Under the pieces are notes generated by a model. It searched no databases. It saw only the letters and a list, made by a program, of their open reading frames with translations, and had not been told where the DNA came from. Shown here piece by piece: positions 17,245-25,600 of a stretch of 46,221 nt of DNA. Source of the DNA: an uncultured Granulosicoccaceae bacterium (GTDB lineage: Bacteria; Pseudomonadota; Gammaproteobacteria; CALCKW01); the NCBI GenBank assembly GCA_937965695.1, contig CALCKW010000063.1, positions 1-46,221 on the forward strand, given 5' to 3'. Each line of letters starts with the position of its first letter. Position 1 is the stretch's first letter. A program made the translations under genes and the position numbers.

Positions 17245-18549
17245 ATGCACAGTTTGCAGTTAGCCCCGGTCAACAGTTTGCGCGGGGAAGTGCAATTGCC
17301 CGGTTCCAAAAGTATTTCCAACCGCGTTTTACTGCTCGCCGCGCTGGCGGAAGGTGACACCGTTGTACGCGGATTACTCGACTCTGATGATGTGCGTTAT
17401 ATGCTCGAAGCGCTGAAAGCGTTGGGCGTGAATTGGCAGCAGCTCGGAGACAGTCGCGATTTTGTTGTCGAGGGATGCGGCGGCGCTCTGCCCGAAGCGG
17501 CGGGTGATTTCTTTTTGGGCAATGCAGGTACTGCGATGCGCACATTGTCCGCACTGTTGGCTGTGCAAGGTGGCGATTACACGGTTCGCGGTGTGGCGCG
17601 AATGCACGAGCGGCCCATTGGTGATTTAGTCGATGCGGTTGAACAGCTGGGCGCAAAAATCGAGTATTTGGGTGAATGGGGGTACCCGCCTCTAAAAATC
17701 GGCGAGCGCGCCGACTCAAAGGCCGGCCCCGTATCGATCAAAGGCGATGTGTCTAGCCAATTCACGACAGGGTTGCTGCAGTGTGGGCCACTGTTAAAAA
17801 CCGGTCTACAGATTGATATCGACGGAGAATTAATCTCCAAGCCCTACGTGCAAATGACTATTTCGCTGATGGCGCGTTTTGGTGTCACGGTTGAGCGCGA
17901 CGGTTGGTCCCGTTTTTCAGTCGCTGCAGGTCAGAAGTACATCAGTCCGGGTGAAATCTATGTCGAAGGCGATGCATCGTCAGCCAGTTACTTTTTGGCC
18001 GCCGGTTTAGTGGGTGGTGGACCCGTAACCGTGCACGGTGTCGGTAAAAACAGTATCCAAGGTGATGTGGCTTTTGCAGACTATCTAGAAAAAATTGGCG
18101 CGCAGGTGCAGCGAAATGCCCACAGCATTGTTGTATGTGCACCGGCTGATCAGAAAGTGCTCGCTTTTGACGAAGATTTTAATGCGATACCGGATGCGGC
18201 GATGACGCTAGCGGTTGTCGCTCTTTTTGCCGATGGTCCCTGCACATTGCGCAACATTGCCTCTTGGCGCGTCAAAGAAACAGATCGTTTGCACGCGATG
18301 GCCACTGAGTTGGGCAAATTGGGCATCAAAGTCGAAGAGGGTGAGGACTGGATGCGTGTGCATCCCGGTCCTTTGCGTGATGGCGTCAGTATCCATACCT
18401 ACGATGATCATCGCATTGCCATGTGCTTCTCTCTCATTGCGGCCGCGGGTGTCAACGTGACCATCGAAGATCCAGACTGCACAGCCAAGACTTTCCCGAA
18501 CTATTTCAGAGCTTTCTCGGCATTGGCTGATCAAGAGTCATCGACATGA
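17245..18549 (+). CDS. aroA: 3-phosphoshikimate 1-carboxyvinyltransferase (EPSP synthase)
   Basis: Shikimate pathway enzyme joining phosphoenolpyruvate to shikimate-3-phosphate. 434 residues from the ATG at 17245, which aligns with the usual class I N-terminus ([20 protein letters not shown]). A TTG at 17230 has a better-placed AAGG and remains possible. Signatures: [18 protein letters not shown] (phosphate and PEP binding), [17 protein letters not shown] (the glyphosate-contact region of the sensitive class I type), [41 protein letters not shown] and [13 protein letters not shown]. It overlaps cmk by four bases (ATGA). Confidence 0.97.
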   Translation: MHSLQLAPVNSLRGEVQLPGSKSISNRVLLLAALAEGDTVVRGLLDSDDVRYMLEALKALGVNWQQLGDSRDFVVEGCGGALPEAAGDFFLGNAGTAMRTLSALLAVQGGDYTVRGVARMHERPIGDLVDAVEQLGAKIEYLGEWGYPPLKIGERADSKAGPVSIKGDVSSQFTTGLLQCGPLLKTGLQIDIDGELISKPYVQMTISLMARFGVTVERDGWSRFSVAAGQKYISPGEIYVEGDASSASYFLAAGLVGGGPVTVHGVGKNSIQGDVAFADYLEKIGAQVQRNAHSIVVCAPADQKVLAFDEDFNAIPDAAMTLAVVALFADGPCTLRNIASWRVKETDRLHAMATELGKLGIKVEEGEDWMRVHPGPLRDGVSIHTYDDHRIAMCFSLIAAAGVNVTIEDPDCTAKTFPNYFRAFSALADQESST

Positions 18550-19220
18550 GCTCGATCGTGATGACGGTCGACGGACCAGGCGGAGCGGGCAAGGGAACAG
18601 TCAGTCGCGCTGTAGCCGCCGCGGAGGGTTATCACCTGCTAGATAGCGGATCCTTGTACCGTCTGACGGCTTTGGCGGCATTGCGTGCTGGTATTTCGTT
18701 GCAAGACGTACCCGCGGTGGCGCAAGTGGCGCGGCAAATGAATGTCAGTTTTGATGTGACGGGCGATCGCACGGGTTATGCGCTTGACGGTGAAGACCTC
18801 ACTGAGCAAGTATTGCTCGAAAACACAGGCGCAATGGCCTCAGATGTCGCTAAATATCAGCCTGTTCGCGATGCTCTGCTACATTTGCAGCAGCAGTTCA
18901 GTCGTCCGCCCGGGTTGGTCGCCGATGGTCGTGATATGGGAACAGTCGTGTTTCCAGACGCAATTTGTAAGATTTATTTGACTGCAAGCGCCGAAGAACG
19001 GGCAAGAAGGCGATATCAGCAGTTAATTGCTGCTGGAAATGATGTTAAACTGGCGGACTTGCTCAAGAGCATCCAAACACGCGACGCGCAAGACATGAAT
19101 CGGGCGGTATCGCCACTGCGACCTGCAGATGACGCGATCCACATCGATTCCAGCGACATGACCATCGTTGAGGTGGTTGAGCAGTTGAGAGAACATTTAC
19201 ACGCGGCACTTAATCGATAA
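18546..19220 (+). CDS. cmk: Cytidylate kinase
   Basis: Phosphorylates CMP and dCMP using ATP. 224 residues. Walker A is [16 protein letters not shown] (residues 9-24), followed by [15 protein letters not shown] for nucleotide monophosphate binding, [15 protein letters not shown] (about 124-138), and the LID region [13 protein letters not shown], ending with [19 protein letters not shown]. It is coupled to aroA by ATGA and precedes rpsA, the usual gammaproteobacterial order in which cmk and S1 share transcripts. Confidence 0.97.
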   Translation: MSSIVMTVDGPGGAGKGTVSRAVAAAEGYHLLDSGSLYRLTALAALRAGISLQDVPAVAQVARQMNVSFDVTGDRTGYALDGEDLTEQVLLENTGAMASDVAKYQPVRDALLHLQQQFSRPPGLVADGRDMGTVVFPDAICKIYLTASAEERARRRYQQLIAAGNDVKLADLLKSIQTRDAQDMNRAVSPLRPADDAIHIDSSDMTIVEVVEQLREHLHAALNR

Positions 19221-19348
19221 GGCCGAGTGCGGCAGCGGGAATACCCTCGTTAGCCAATGTACCACCATGGCAGGATGCCTAAGTGGAATTAACCAACCGT
19301 GGAGAGGCCGGATTGCCACACCACGCTAACACGCAGGTTTACAACCTA

Positions 19349-21025
19349 ATGTCAGATTCATTTGCCGAATTATTTGAAGAAAGCCTCTTAAAGACGGAAA
19401 TGCGCCCCGGCGCCATCCTGATGGGTTCTGTTGTCGATATCACGCCTGATTTCGTCATCGTCGCCGCCGGTCTAAAATCCGAAGGTGTTATCCCACTGGA
19501 CGAATTCCGCAACGAAAGCGGAGAGCTTGACGTTTCAATCGGCGACACCATCGAAGTAGCCCTTGAAGCAGTCGAAGACGGCTTCGGTGAAACAAAATTA
19601 TCCCGCGAAAAAGCACGTCGTGCTCGTAGCTGGACCAAACTTGAAGAAGCCCACGAAGCCGACGAAATTGTCACTGGTCTTATCACGGGTAAGGTCAAAG
19701 GCGGCTTTACTGTTGAGATCGACGATATTCGCGCTTTCTTGCCTGGTTCATTGGTTGATGTGCGCCCCGTGCGCGACACTGGCTACTTGGAAGGCAAAGA
19801 GCTTGAATTCAAAGTCATCAAACTGGACCAGCGTCGCAACAACGTGGTTGTTTCGCGTCGTGCGGTTGTTGAGTCAGAGTACTCTGCAGAACGCGAGCAG
19901 CTGCTTGAGAAGTTGCAAGAAGGTATCGAAGTTAAGGGTATCGTCAAGAACCTTACCGACTACGGTGCGTTCTTGGATCTGGGTGGCATCGACGGTCTGT
20001 TGCACATCACCGATATGGCTTGGAAGCGCGTCAAGCATCCTTCAGAGGTTGTTGAGATCGGCCAAGAAGTCGACGTTAAGGTTCTTAAGTTCGACCGTGA
20101 GCGCAACCGCGTTTCACTTGGCCTGAAGCAGCTTGGCGATGATCCATGGACAGCGATCCAGCGTCGTTACCCAGAGAACACTCGTCTCACGGGTAAAGTC
20201 ACTAATATCGCAGACTACGGTTGTTTTGTTGAAGTTGAAGAGGGCGTCGAAGGTCTAGTACACGTTTCTGAGATGGATTGGACTAACCGCAACGTCAACC
20301 CGAACAAGGTTGTCGCTGTCGGTGACGAAGTTGAAGTCATGATCCTCGACATCGACGAAGAGCGTCGTCGTATCTCCTTGGGCATCAAGCAGTGTAAAGC
20401 TAATCCATGGGATGACTTCGCCACTCAGTTCAACAAGGGCGATCGTGTCATTGGTAAGATCAAGTCAATCACTGACTTTGGTATCTTCATCGGTCTGGAC
20501 GGCGAAATTGACGGCCTGATTCACTTGTCTGACCTCTCTTGGAACGATACGGGCGAAGAGATTGTTCGTAACTTCAAGAAGGGCGATGAGCTAGAAGCGA
20601 TCGTTCTTTCTGTCGATCCTGAGCGTGAGCGCATCTCATTGGGTGTTAAACAGATGGATCAAGATCCATTTGCCCAGTTTGTCGCTGACAACCCTAAGAG
20701 CAGCATTGTTAAAGGAACGGCCACTGAGGTCGATGCCAAAGGCGTAACTGTTGATCTGGGCGATGGTGTAGAAGGTTACATCCGTGTCAGTGAGCTATCG
20801 CGTGATCGCGTAGACGATGCGACGACACTGGTTAAAGTTGGCGACGAAGTTGAAGCCAAATTTGTCAACATCGATCGTAAATCTCGTAGTCTGAACCTGT
20901 CTGTGAAAGCGAAAGACAACGACGACGAAGCCGATATGATCACTGGCTACAACGAGACTGCCGCCGCAGCACCAGCGATGACATTGGGCGACATCTTGAA
21001 AGAGCAGATGGACGCTAAAAACTGA
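19349..21025 (+). CDS. rpsA: 30S ribosomal protein S1
   Basis: RNA-binding protein that recruits mRNA to the 30S subunit. 558 residues from the ATG at 19349, matching the family N-terminus [20 protein letters not shown]; an upstream in-frame start at 19283 is not supported. Six S1 (OB-fold) repeats follow one another. The first two are divergent; repeats 3-6 show the pattern G-x-V-x-x-I-x-D-(Y/F)-G-x-F-(V/I), for example [20 protein letters not shown] and [20 protein letters not shown], and each ends with an SLG(L/I)KQ strand. As usual for rpsA, no strong Shine-Dalgarno is visible, fitting autogenous translational control. A 128-bp gap separates it from cmk. Confidence 0.98.
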   Translation: MSDSFAELFEESLLKTEMRPGAILMGSVVDITPDFVIVAAGLKSEGVIPLDEFRNESGELDVSIGDTIEVALEAVEDGFGETKLSREKARRARSWTKLEEAHEADEIVTGLITGKVKGGFTVEIDDIRAFLPGSLVDVRPVRDTGYLEGKELEFKVIKLDQRRNNVVVSRRAVVESEYSAEREQLLEKLQEGIEVKGIVKNLTDYGAFLDLGGIDGLLHITDMAWKRVKHPSEVVEIGQEVDVKVLKFDRERNRVSLGLKQLGDDPWTAIQRRYPENTRLTGKVTNIADYGCFVEVEEGVEGLVHVSEMDWTNRNVNPNKVVAVGDEVEVMILDIDEERRRISLGIKQCKANPWDDFATQFNKGDRVIGKIKSITDFGIFIGLDGEIDGLIHLSDLSWNDTGEEIVRNFKKGDELEAIVLSVDPERERISLGVKQMDQDPFAQFVADNPKSSIVKGTATEVDAKGVTVDLGDGVEGYIRVSELSRDRVDDATTLVKVGDEVEAKFVNIDRKSRSLNLSVKAKDNDDEADMITGYNETAAAAPAMTLGDILKEQMDAKN

Positions 21026-21065
21026 GTCTGAAGTCCAGACTTACCTGGTCACCAAACGGGTGACC
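21026..21065 (+). other. Tandem stem-loops between rpsA and ihfB
   Basis: GTCTG (21026-21030) can pair with CAGAC (21036-21040). Right after it GGTCACC (21047-21053) pairs with GGTGACC (21059-21065) around the loop AAACG. No T-run follows, so this looks like an RNA processing or stabilising element, or partial attenuator, within the rpsA-ihfB transcript, not a terminator. Confidence 0.5.
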
Positions 21066-21098
21066 GGGGTTTAACCGTAGAAGGCGAGGAGCATGACC

Positions 21099-21416
21099 AT
21101 GAGCACCCCTGATAACGCCATGACTAAGTCGGAACTGATTGAAGTTCTGTCGCGTCAACAGAGCCATCTGGCTCAAAAAGACGTCGAATTGGCCGTGAAA
21201 GTGTTGCTCGAGTCCATGAGCCGATCCCTCAGCGGTGGTGATCGAATCGAAGTACGCGGTTTTGGTAGTTTTAGCCTGCACTTTCGGCCACCGCGTCTTG
21301 GACGCAATCCAAAATCTGGTGACACAGTCGCGTTGCACGGTAAGTACGTGCCGCACTTTAAGCCGGGCAAAGAGCTGCGTGAACGCGTTAACGAAGGCTT
21401 GCAGCGTTCGGTCTAA
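21099..21416 (+). CDS. ihfB: Integration host factor subunit beta
   Basis: DNA-bending nucleoid protein, partner of IhfA. 105 residues from the ATG at 21099, chosen because GAGGAG at 21086-21091 is then 7 bases upstream; ATGs at 21093 and 21120 are alternatives, the last matching the E. coli start (MTKSELIE). Signatures: [37 protein letters not shown], the DNA-intercalating arm around GRNPKSGD, and the C-terminal [16 protein letters not shown]. It follows rpsA as in E. coli and is closed by a strong terminator. Confidence 0.97.
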   Translation: MSTPDNAMTKSELIEVLSRQQSHLAQKDVELAVKVLLESMSRSLSGGDRIEVRGFGSFSLHFRPPRLGRNPKSGDTVALHGKYVPHFKPGKELRERVNEGLQRSV

Positions 21417-21442
21417 CCTGATCGGGTTTGCGAAACATTGAG

Positions 21443-21466
21443 AACCCTGCTTCGGCAGGGTTTTTT
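21443..21466 (+). terminator. Rho-independent terminator after ihfB
   Basis: AACCCTGC (21443-21450), loop TTCG, GCAGGGTT (21455-21462), followed by TTTTC. The stable UUCG-type tetraloop and T-run make this a clear intrinsic terminator ending the gyrA-to-ihfB block, so lapB-pyrF must use its own promoter within 21467-21584. Confidence 0.93.
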
Positions 21467-21584
21467 CGTTTAGCCAGACTCTATTCTGAGCACACCGTCG
21501 CTTGGATTAAGGCTAGAATATGCAGCATCTCCTCGATATTGCGAAACCTTGTGAAAGCCCATTTGATGTCTCTTAATCGCCACC

Positions 21585-22748
21585 ATGATTGAAGCTTTAT
21601 GGCTGTTGCTGCCTGTTGCCGCCGCCTCGGGTTGGCTCACCGCAAAGCGCAGTGGGAGTGGATCAGAAGGCAGTGATCCAGAGGCCCCTTCAGATTACTA
21701 TCAAGGCATCAGTTTTCTACTCAACGATGAAGAAGACAAAGCCATTGATGTTTTCTTGCGTGTCGTTGAAATCGACGACGACACGGCGGAAACGCATTTG
21801 GCGCTGGGCAGTTTGTTCCGGCAGCGTGGTGAGGTACAGCGCGCTATCCGGCTGCACAAAGACATCTGCGATCGAGTCGATTTGCGCAAAAAAAAGCGAG
21901 ATGAAGCGCGTCTTGAACTCGCCCGCGATTACTTTGCTGCTGGTCTACACGATTGGGCCGAACGTAACTTTACGCAACTGATCGACGAAAATGTTTTCGT
22001 CGGACCCTGTTATGAAGGGTTGATCGCAATCCACGAGCGTGGCAGCGAGTGGCAAGGTGCCATTGATGCTGCGCAACAAAGCCAAAAGCTCACCGGTACC
22101 AACCATGGCACCACAATCGCGCAATACCACTGTGAGATTGCCACAAAAGCGCTTGCGCATGGCGATGTAGAAACAGCGTTGCAGGAGCTAGACGCTGCAT
22201 TGGGTCAAGATGTCTGCAGCGTGCGCGCCTGGGTGATGCGGGCGGAAATGGCGCGTGAGAGAGGTGACCATCGCGCAGCGGTGCGTGACTACGAGAAAGT
22301 TATATCGCTGGACGATGAGATTGTGCCTGAAGTCGCACGACCGCTGATGGATTCTCTTAGTGCCAGTGGCGACGAAGGGGCGTTGCGGGCTTATATAGCC
22401 AAACTGCGCACGAAGAGTAATAGCTACACCATGATCAGTACTGCCTCAGGATTATTGGAAAACCTTGAGGACCCGCGCAGTGCACGCCGCTTCTTTAAAG
22501 AGCAGCTATTGCGAAGACCTTCATTGCAGGGCCTTCAACATTGGGCGCGCATGGAGATGGACAGCTCTAGTGCATCGAGTCGCAAACAAATTTCAGTGAT
22601 CGTCAACATGCTCGACAGGGTGATGGAAAACCGTCCTTCTCACGCTTGTCGGCAGTGCAACTTTAAAGGGAGACTGTTGTACTGGCAGTGTCCCAGTTGC
22701 CACAATTGGGATTCTATACGCCCCATTTTAGGGGTGGAGGGTGAATAA
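21585..22748 (+). CDS. lapB: LapB (YciM) LPS assembly and LpxC-turnover regulator
   Basis: Inner-membrane-anchored protein that in E. coli works with FtsH to set LpxC level and coordinates LPS assembly. 387 residues, family length. An N-terminal transmembrane helix (MIEALWLLLPVAAASGWLTA) is followed by a series of TPR helices from about residue 38 to 330 (for example YYQGISFLLNDEEDKAIDVF, THLALGSLFRQRGEVQRAI). It ends in a rubredoxin-type metal knuckle with two CxxC pairs, ACRQCNFKGRLLYWQCPSCH. It overlaps pyrF as in many gammaproteobacteria. The usual partner lapA is missing upstream: only 168 bp lie between ihfB and this start, and they contain a terminator. Confidence 0.96.
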   Translation: MIEALWLLLPVAAASGWLTAKRSGSGSEGSDPEAPSDYYQGISFLLNDEEDKAIDVFLRVVEIDDDTAETHLALGSLFRQRGEVQRAIRLHKDICDRVDLRKKKRDEARLELARDYFAAGLHDWAERNFTQLIDENVFVGPCYEGLIAIHERGSEWQGAIDAAQQSQKLTGTNHGTTIAQYHCEIATKALAHGDVETALQELDAALGQDVCSVRAWVMRAEMARERGDHRAAVRDYEKVISLDDEIVPEVARPLMDSLSASGDEGALRAYIAKLRTKSNSYTMISTASGLLENLEDPRSARRFFKEQLLRRPSLQGLQHWARMEMDSSSASSRKQISVIVNMLDRVMENRPSHACRQCNFKGRLLYWQCPSCHNWDSIRPILGVEGE

Positions 22749-22749
22749 A

Positions 22750-23451
22750 ATGCAAGACAGCAAACGCCTTATCGTAGCGCTTGATTACGCCTCCGAGGAC
22801 GAGGCGTTGGCGATGGCTGATGCTTTAGATCCAGCACAGTGTAGAGTCAAAGTTGGCAAAGAACTTTTTACTCGCTGTGGTCCACCGTTGCTTAAATCGT
22901 TGCAACAACGCGGATTCGAGATTTTCCTTGATCTGAAGTTTCACGATATTCCCAACACAGTCGCTGGTGGCGCGCGAGCGGCTGCAGATCTAGGTGCTTG
23001 GATGCTGACACTGCACGCCGGAAATGGATCACAAGCTATGCAGGCCGCACGTAAAGCGGTGAACGAAACAGGCAGTCCGATGCATTTGGTCGGGGTGACT
23101 GTTTTAACTAGCATGGATGATCAGCAGCTTGCAGAGGTGGGGGTGCAGGGCGGAGCACAGGAGCAAGTAACCAGACTGGCGACGCTGGCTAATGACTGTG
23201 AGTTATCGGGAATCGTCTGTTCTGCCCAAGAGCTACCCGCTGTAAGAAAAATTCTACCAGCGGATGCCTTAACCGTGACACCTGGCATACGCCAAGCAGG
23301 TGCAGCTTTGGATGATCAAGCTCGCACTTTAACGCCTGGGCAAGCGGTCGCTGCCGGCGCTAGTTATTTAGTCGTTGGAAGACCCATAACGCGTGCGGAA
23401 AGTCCGAGGCAGGCACTCGGGAACTTTCTCAATGAGATTCAATTGGCCTAA
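22750..23451 (+). CDS. pyrF: Orotidine 5'-phosphate decarboxylase
   Basis: Last step of UMP synthesis (OMP to UMP). 233 residues from the ATG at 22750, which has GGAGG nine bases upstream (22736-22740); a GTG at 22741 directly abuts that sequence and is less likely. Signatures: LIVALDYASEDEALAMADAL, VKVGKELFTRCG, the catalytic DLKFHDIPNTVAGGARAA (Lys-Asp-x-x-Lys-type array), TPGIRQAGAALDDQ and YLVVGRPITRAESP. The start region lies next to the end of lapB, indicating one transcript. Confidence 0.97.
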   Translation: MQDSKRLIVALDYASEDEALAMADALDPAQCRVKVGKELFTRCGPPLLKSLQQRGFEIFLDLKFHDIPNTVAGGARAAADLGAWMLTLHAGNGSQAMQAARKAVNETGSPMHLVGVTVLTSMDDQQLAEVGVQGGAQEQVTRLATLANDCELSGIVCSAQELPAVRKILPADALTVTPGIRQAGAALDDQARTLTPGQAVAAGASYLVVGRPITRAESPRQALGNFLNEIQLA

Positions 23452-23478
23452 TTCACGCCTTTAGTACTGAGCAAAAAA

Positions 23479-24081
23479 ATGACAGAAAAAGTATTTATCG
23501 ATGCCGAATCCTTGCTACAAGATTCCTGCAAACTCGCCGCACAAGTGATTCGCAGCGGGTTTCAGCCGGACTTTATTGTGGGGGTGTGGCGGGGCGGTAC
23601 GCCTGTTGGTGTTGCAGTGCAGGAGATGTGTGACTACTACGGCATGCCCAGCGACCACATTGCGATTCGGACCAGTAGCTATTACGGCATCGATAAATCG
23701 AATAAGAATGTGCGGGTGCACGGTCTAAGCTACATCATCCGCAAAGCCAATGCTGAGGACTCTCTGCTTATTGTGGATGATGTCTACGATTCTGGGCGCA
23801 GCATCAAAGCGATCATTGATGAGTTGAAAAAGAAATGCCGTAAAAACCTTCCAGGCGATATCCGTGTGGCAACGGCTTATTATAAGCCTGAGAGAAATAA
23901 CACTGACCGAGCCCCGGAATACTATGTTCATGAGACGGATGCGTGGTTGGTTTTTCCGCATGAGATGTCTGGTCTAGAACGCGAAGAGGTCCTTGAATCG
24001 CGTCCTTGGTTACGTGAGGTATTGGGAGAGGTGGACGAATATCTCAACACAAATGGGCGTGCGTTGCCGGGTGGTAAATAG
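23479..24081 (+). CDS. Phosphoribosyltransferase-family protein (hypoxanthine/xanthine-guanine PRT-like)
   Basis: 200 residues of type I PRTase fold. The PRPP loop is SLLIVDDVYDSGRSIKAIID (about 94-113), and an N-terminal PDFIVGVWRGGTPVGVAVQE segment forms the flexible region. The pattern matches short hypoxanthine or xanthine-guanine phosphoribosyltransferase-like proteins of proteobacteria. The C-terminal hood (VHETDAWLVFPHEMSGLERE) is typical of that subgroup and gives base specificity, which I cannot assign. It is 27 bp after pyrF, so it is probably transcribed with it. Confidence 0.85.
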   Translation: MTEKVFIDAESLLQDSCKLAAQVIRSGFQPDFIVGVWRGGTPVGVAVQEMCDYYGMPSDHIAIRTSSYYGIDKSNKNVRVHGLSYIIRKANAEDSLLIVDDVYDSGRSIKAIIDELKKKCRKNLPGDIRVATAYYKPERNNTDRAPEYYVHETDAWLVFPHEMSGLEREEVLESRPWLREVLGEVDEYLNTNGRALPGGK

Positions 24082-24117
24082 CGTCTTTTGGCTCTCTAGC
24101 TAGTCGTTTTATAGCCC

Positions 24118-24942
24118 TTGACGATCCGCATTGTCGAGCGGAGTATCAGGCTTAATTCGGGACAAACTTGGACTAAACCTGTGACGCATCTGAACCAACA
24201 ACAGCTAGATAACTTTCAGCAAGACGGTTTTGTCGTCGCGCGATCCCTATTGAGTATTGAGCGTATTGAGTTGTTGACTTTAGCAATCGAAAGAAATTTA
24301 AACCCGCCGTTAGCACCTTTGGAATTTGAAGCAGATGTCAGTTATCCCGGTTCTCCCGAAAGCCAGCTGGCCATAGGCGGGCAGACACCGCGGCGCCTGT
24401 TAAGCGCCTACAGCCGAGATCTGGTTTTCAGAGAATTGGCAGCCGATCCTGTCGTTGTTGAAACGCTTAAAGCGCTCATGGGGACCGAGCAAGTGATGCT
24501 TTCGCAAAATCATCACAATTGCGTCATGACTAAAATGCCTGGGTTTTCGAGCGAAACCCATTGGCATCAAGATATTCGATACTGGCGCTTTGACCGACCA
24601 GAATTGATCAGTGTTTGGACAGCGCTGGGGGACGAAAAAGTAGCCAACGGGGCTTTGCGACTAATCCCCGGGACGCACGTTCAAGACTTTGAACGCGGGC
24701 GATTTGATGCAAAGTTGTTTTTGCGACCAGAGCTTGAAGAGAATGCAGCGCTTATTGCAGGTGCTGTTGATTGTGAACTGGAAGCGGGTGATGTTGTGTT
24801 TTTTCACAGTCGTACTTTTCATGCGGCTGGTCGTAACTCGACGGAGCAACGTAAATTGTCTATCGCTTACTCGTACCATGCAGCGGATAACTATCCTATC
24901 CCGGGCACAAGATCTTCACGGTTTCCGAGCATAGCGCTTTAA
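24118..24942 (+). CDS. Phytanoyl-CoA dioxygenase (PhyH)-family protein
   Basis: Fe(II)/2-oxoglutarate-dependent oxygenase of the PhyH family, 274 residues from a TTG at 24118 or 253 from the GTG at 24181; neither has a clear ribosome binding site, and the family-like part begins at about the GTG (LNQQQLDNFQQDGFVVARSL). The metal triad is visible: His and Asp in THWHQDIRYWRF (HxD) and the distal His in FHSRTFHAAGRNS, with Arg of QRKLSIAY binding 2-oxoglutarate. The substrate is unknown; bacterial relatives hydroxylate small metabolites. It has no operon partner apart from the upstream phosphoribosyltransferase. Confidence 0.85.
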   Translation: MTIRIVERSIRLNSGQTWTKPVTHLNQQQLDNFQQDGFVVARSLLSIERIELLTLAIERNLNPPLAPLEFEADVSYPGSPESQLAIGGQTPRRLLSAYSRDLVFRELAADPVVVETLKALMGTEQVMLSQNHHNCVMTKMPGFSSETHWHQDIRYWRFDRPELISVWTALGDEKVANGALRLIPGTHVQDFERGRFDAKLFLRPELEENAALIAGAVDCELEAGDVVFFHSRTFHAAGRNSTEQRKLSIAYSYHAADNYPIPGTRSSRFPSIAL

Positions 24943-24971
24943 ACTGTTAAAAGTGCCTGCACTATTTCGCT

Positions 24972-25033
24972 AAAAGTGTTCAATTCAATACCTTAGTATA
25001 GGGCTGAAATCTGTTCACCCTAGATACACTTTT
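24972..25033 (+). terminator. Complex stem-loop, possible terminator of the PhyH gene
   Basis: AAAAGTGT (24972-24979) is complementary to ACACTTTT (25026-25033), and inside lies TAGGG (24999-25003) paired with CCCTA (25018-25022). An alternative inner pairing uses GTAT/ATAC. The outer stem ends in a run of five Ts. It starts 30 bp after the stop of the dioxygenase gene, so a terminator is the simplest reading. The large size and alternative pairings also fit a structured RNA. Confidence 0.4.
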
Positions 25034-25171
25034 TGAACGAACAAGGTTGAAAGATCCCAGCCGTTACAGGTGTGGTGGCTACGGATTTGCCGTTGGCTAA
25101 CTCACTGGCTTGTGCTGTTCGCACTATTTTGCCAGGCCGTGGCATTTAATTCCTGGAAGGCGAATAAGCCC

Positions 25172-25216
25172 AGCGCATTTGCGCTTTTGCAAAAATAATG
25201 CAAATACCGTTTGCAT
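25172..25216. promoter_or_regulatory. Operator-like palindromes upstream of oadGAB
   Basis: In the 383-bp gap before oadG, ATGCAAA (25198-25204) and TTTGCAT (25210-25216) form a perfect inverted repeat around TACCG. It is preceded by the hairpin AGCGC-ATTT-GCGCT (25172-25185), and at 25130-25144 TGCCA-GGCCG-TGGCA gives a further palindrome. The first looks like a binding site for a dimeric regulator controlling the decarboxylase operon; which regulator is unknown. A plausible -10 (TATATC, 25240-25245) lies downstream without an obvious -35. Confidence 0.4.
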
Positions 25217-25325
25217 GGCAACTAAGAAAGTGCCTGATTTATATCATTTTAGCCTTTAATTAACCGCCCAATCAGGCGATAATTAGTCAACGATTTGCGC
25301 AAGATTTGCATTGGAAGGTGGATTT

Positions 25326-25592
25326 ATGAATGAAGCTATGACTCAAGGTGTGACCTTGATGATTTTAGGGATGGGCATTGTTTTTTGCTTTCTTACTCTT
25401 TTGGTCATCGCTTTAACCGTTATGTCGACCTTCTTAAAGCAATCTGCTGATTCGGAAGAGAGCGCCGCTGCATCATCCGGTGAAACTCTGCCAGTGAGTG
25501 ATCTGCAGGACCCTGAATTACTCTCTGCGATTACTGCGGCCGTGCACTCATTCAGAGCCAAGCGCGAACAATCCTCTAAAAATACTAAGTGA
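25326..25592 (+). CDS. oadG: Oxaloacetate decarboxylase gamma subunit
   Basis: Small membrane subunit of the sodium-pumping oxaloacetate decarboxylase; it anchors the alpha subunit to beta and helps bind Zn. 88 residues from the ATG at 25326, preceded by GGAAGGTGG. One transmembrane helix occupies about residues 8-32 ([20 protein letters not shown]), then a Ser/Ala/Glu-rich linker and a C-terminal amphipathic segment ([18 protein letters not shown]) for docking. Gene order GAB is the normal one, and oadA starts inside its stop codon. Confidence 0.92.
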   Translation: MNEAMTQGVTLMILGMGIVFCFLTLLVIALTVMSTFLKQSADSEESAAASSGETLPVSDLQDPELLSAITAAVHSFRAKREQSSKNTK

Positions 25593-25600
25593 CCTCTCTC

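Noticed and set aside
19283..19348. N-terminal extension of ribosomal protein S1
   Set aside because: The family start [12 protein letters not shown] begins at 19349; the upstream 22 codons have no family match.
25589..25600. GTG start for oadA overlapping the oadG stop
   Set aside because: Possible, but the ATG at 25601 matches the family N-terminus better.
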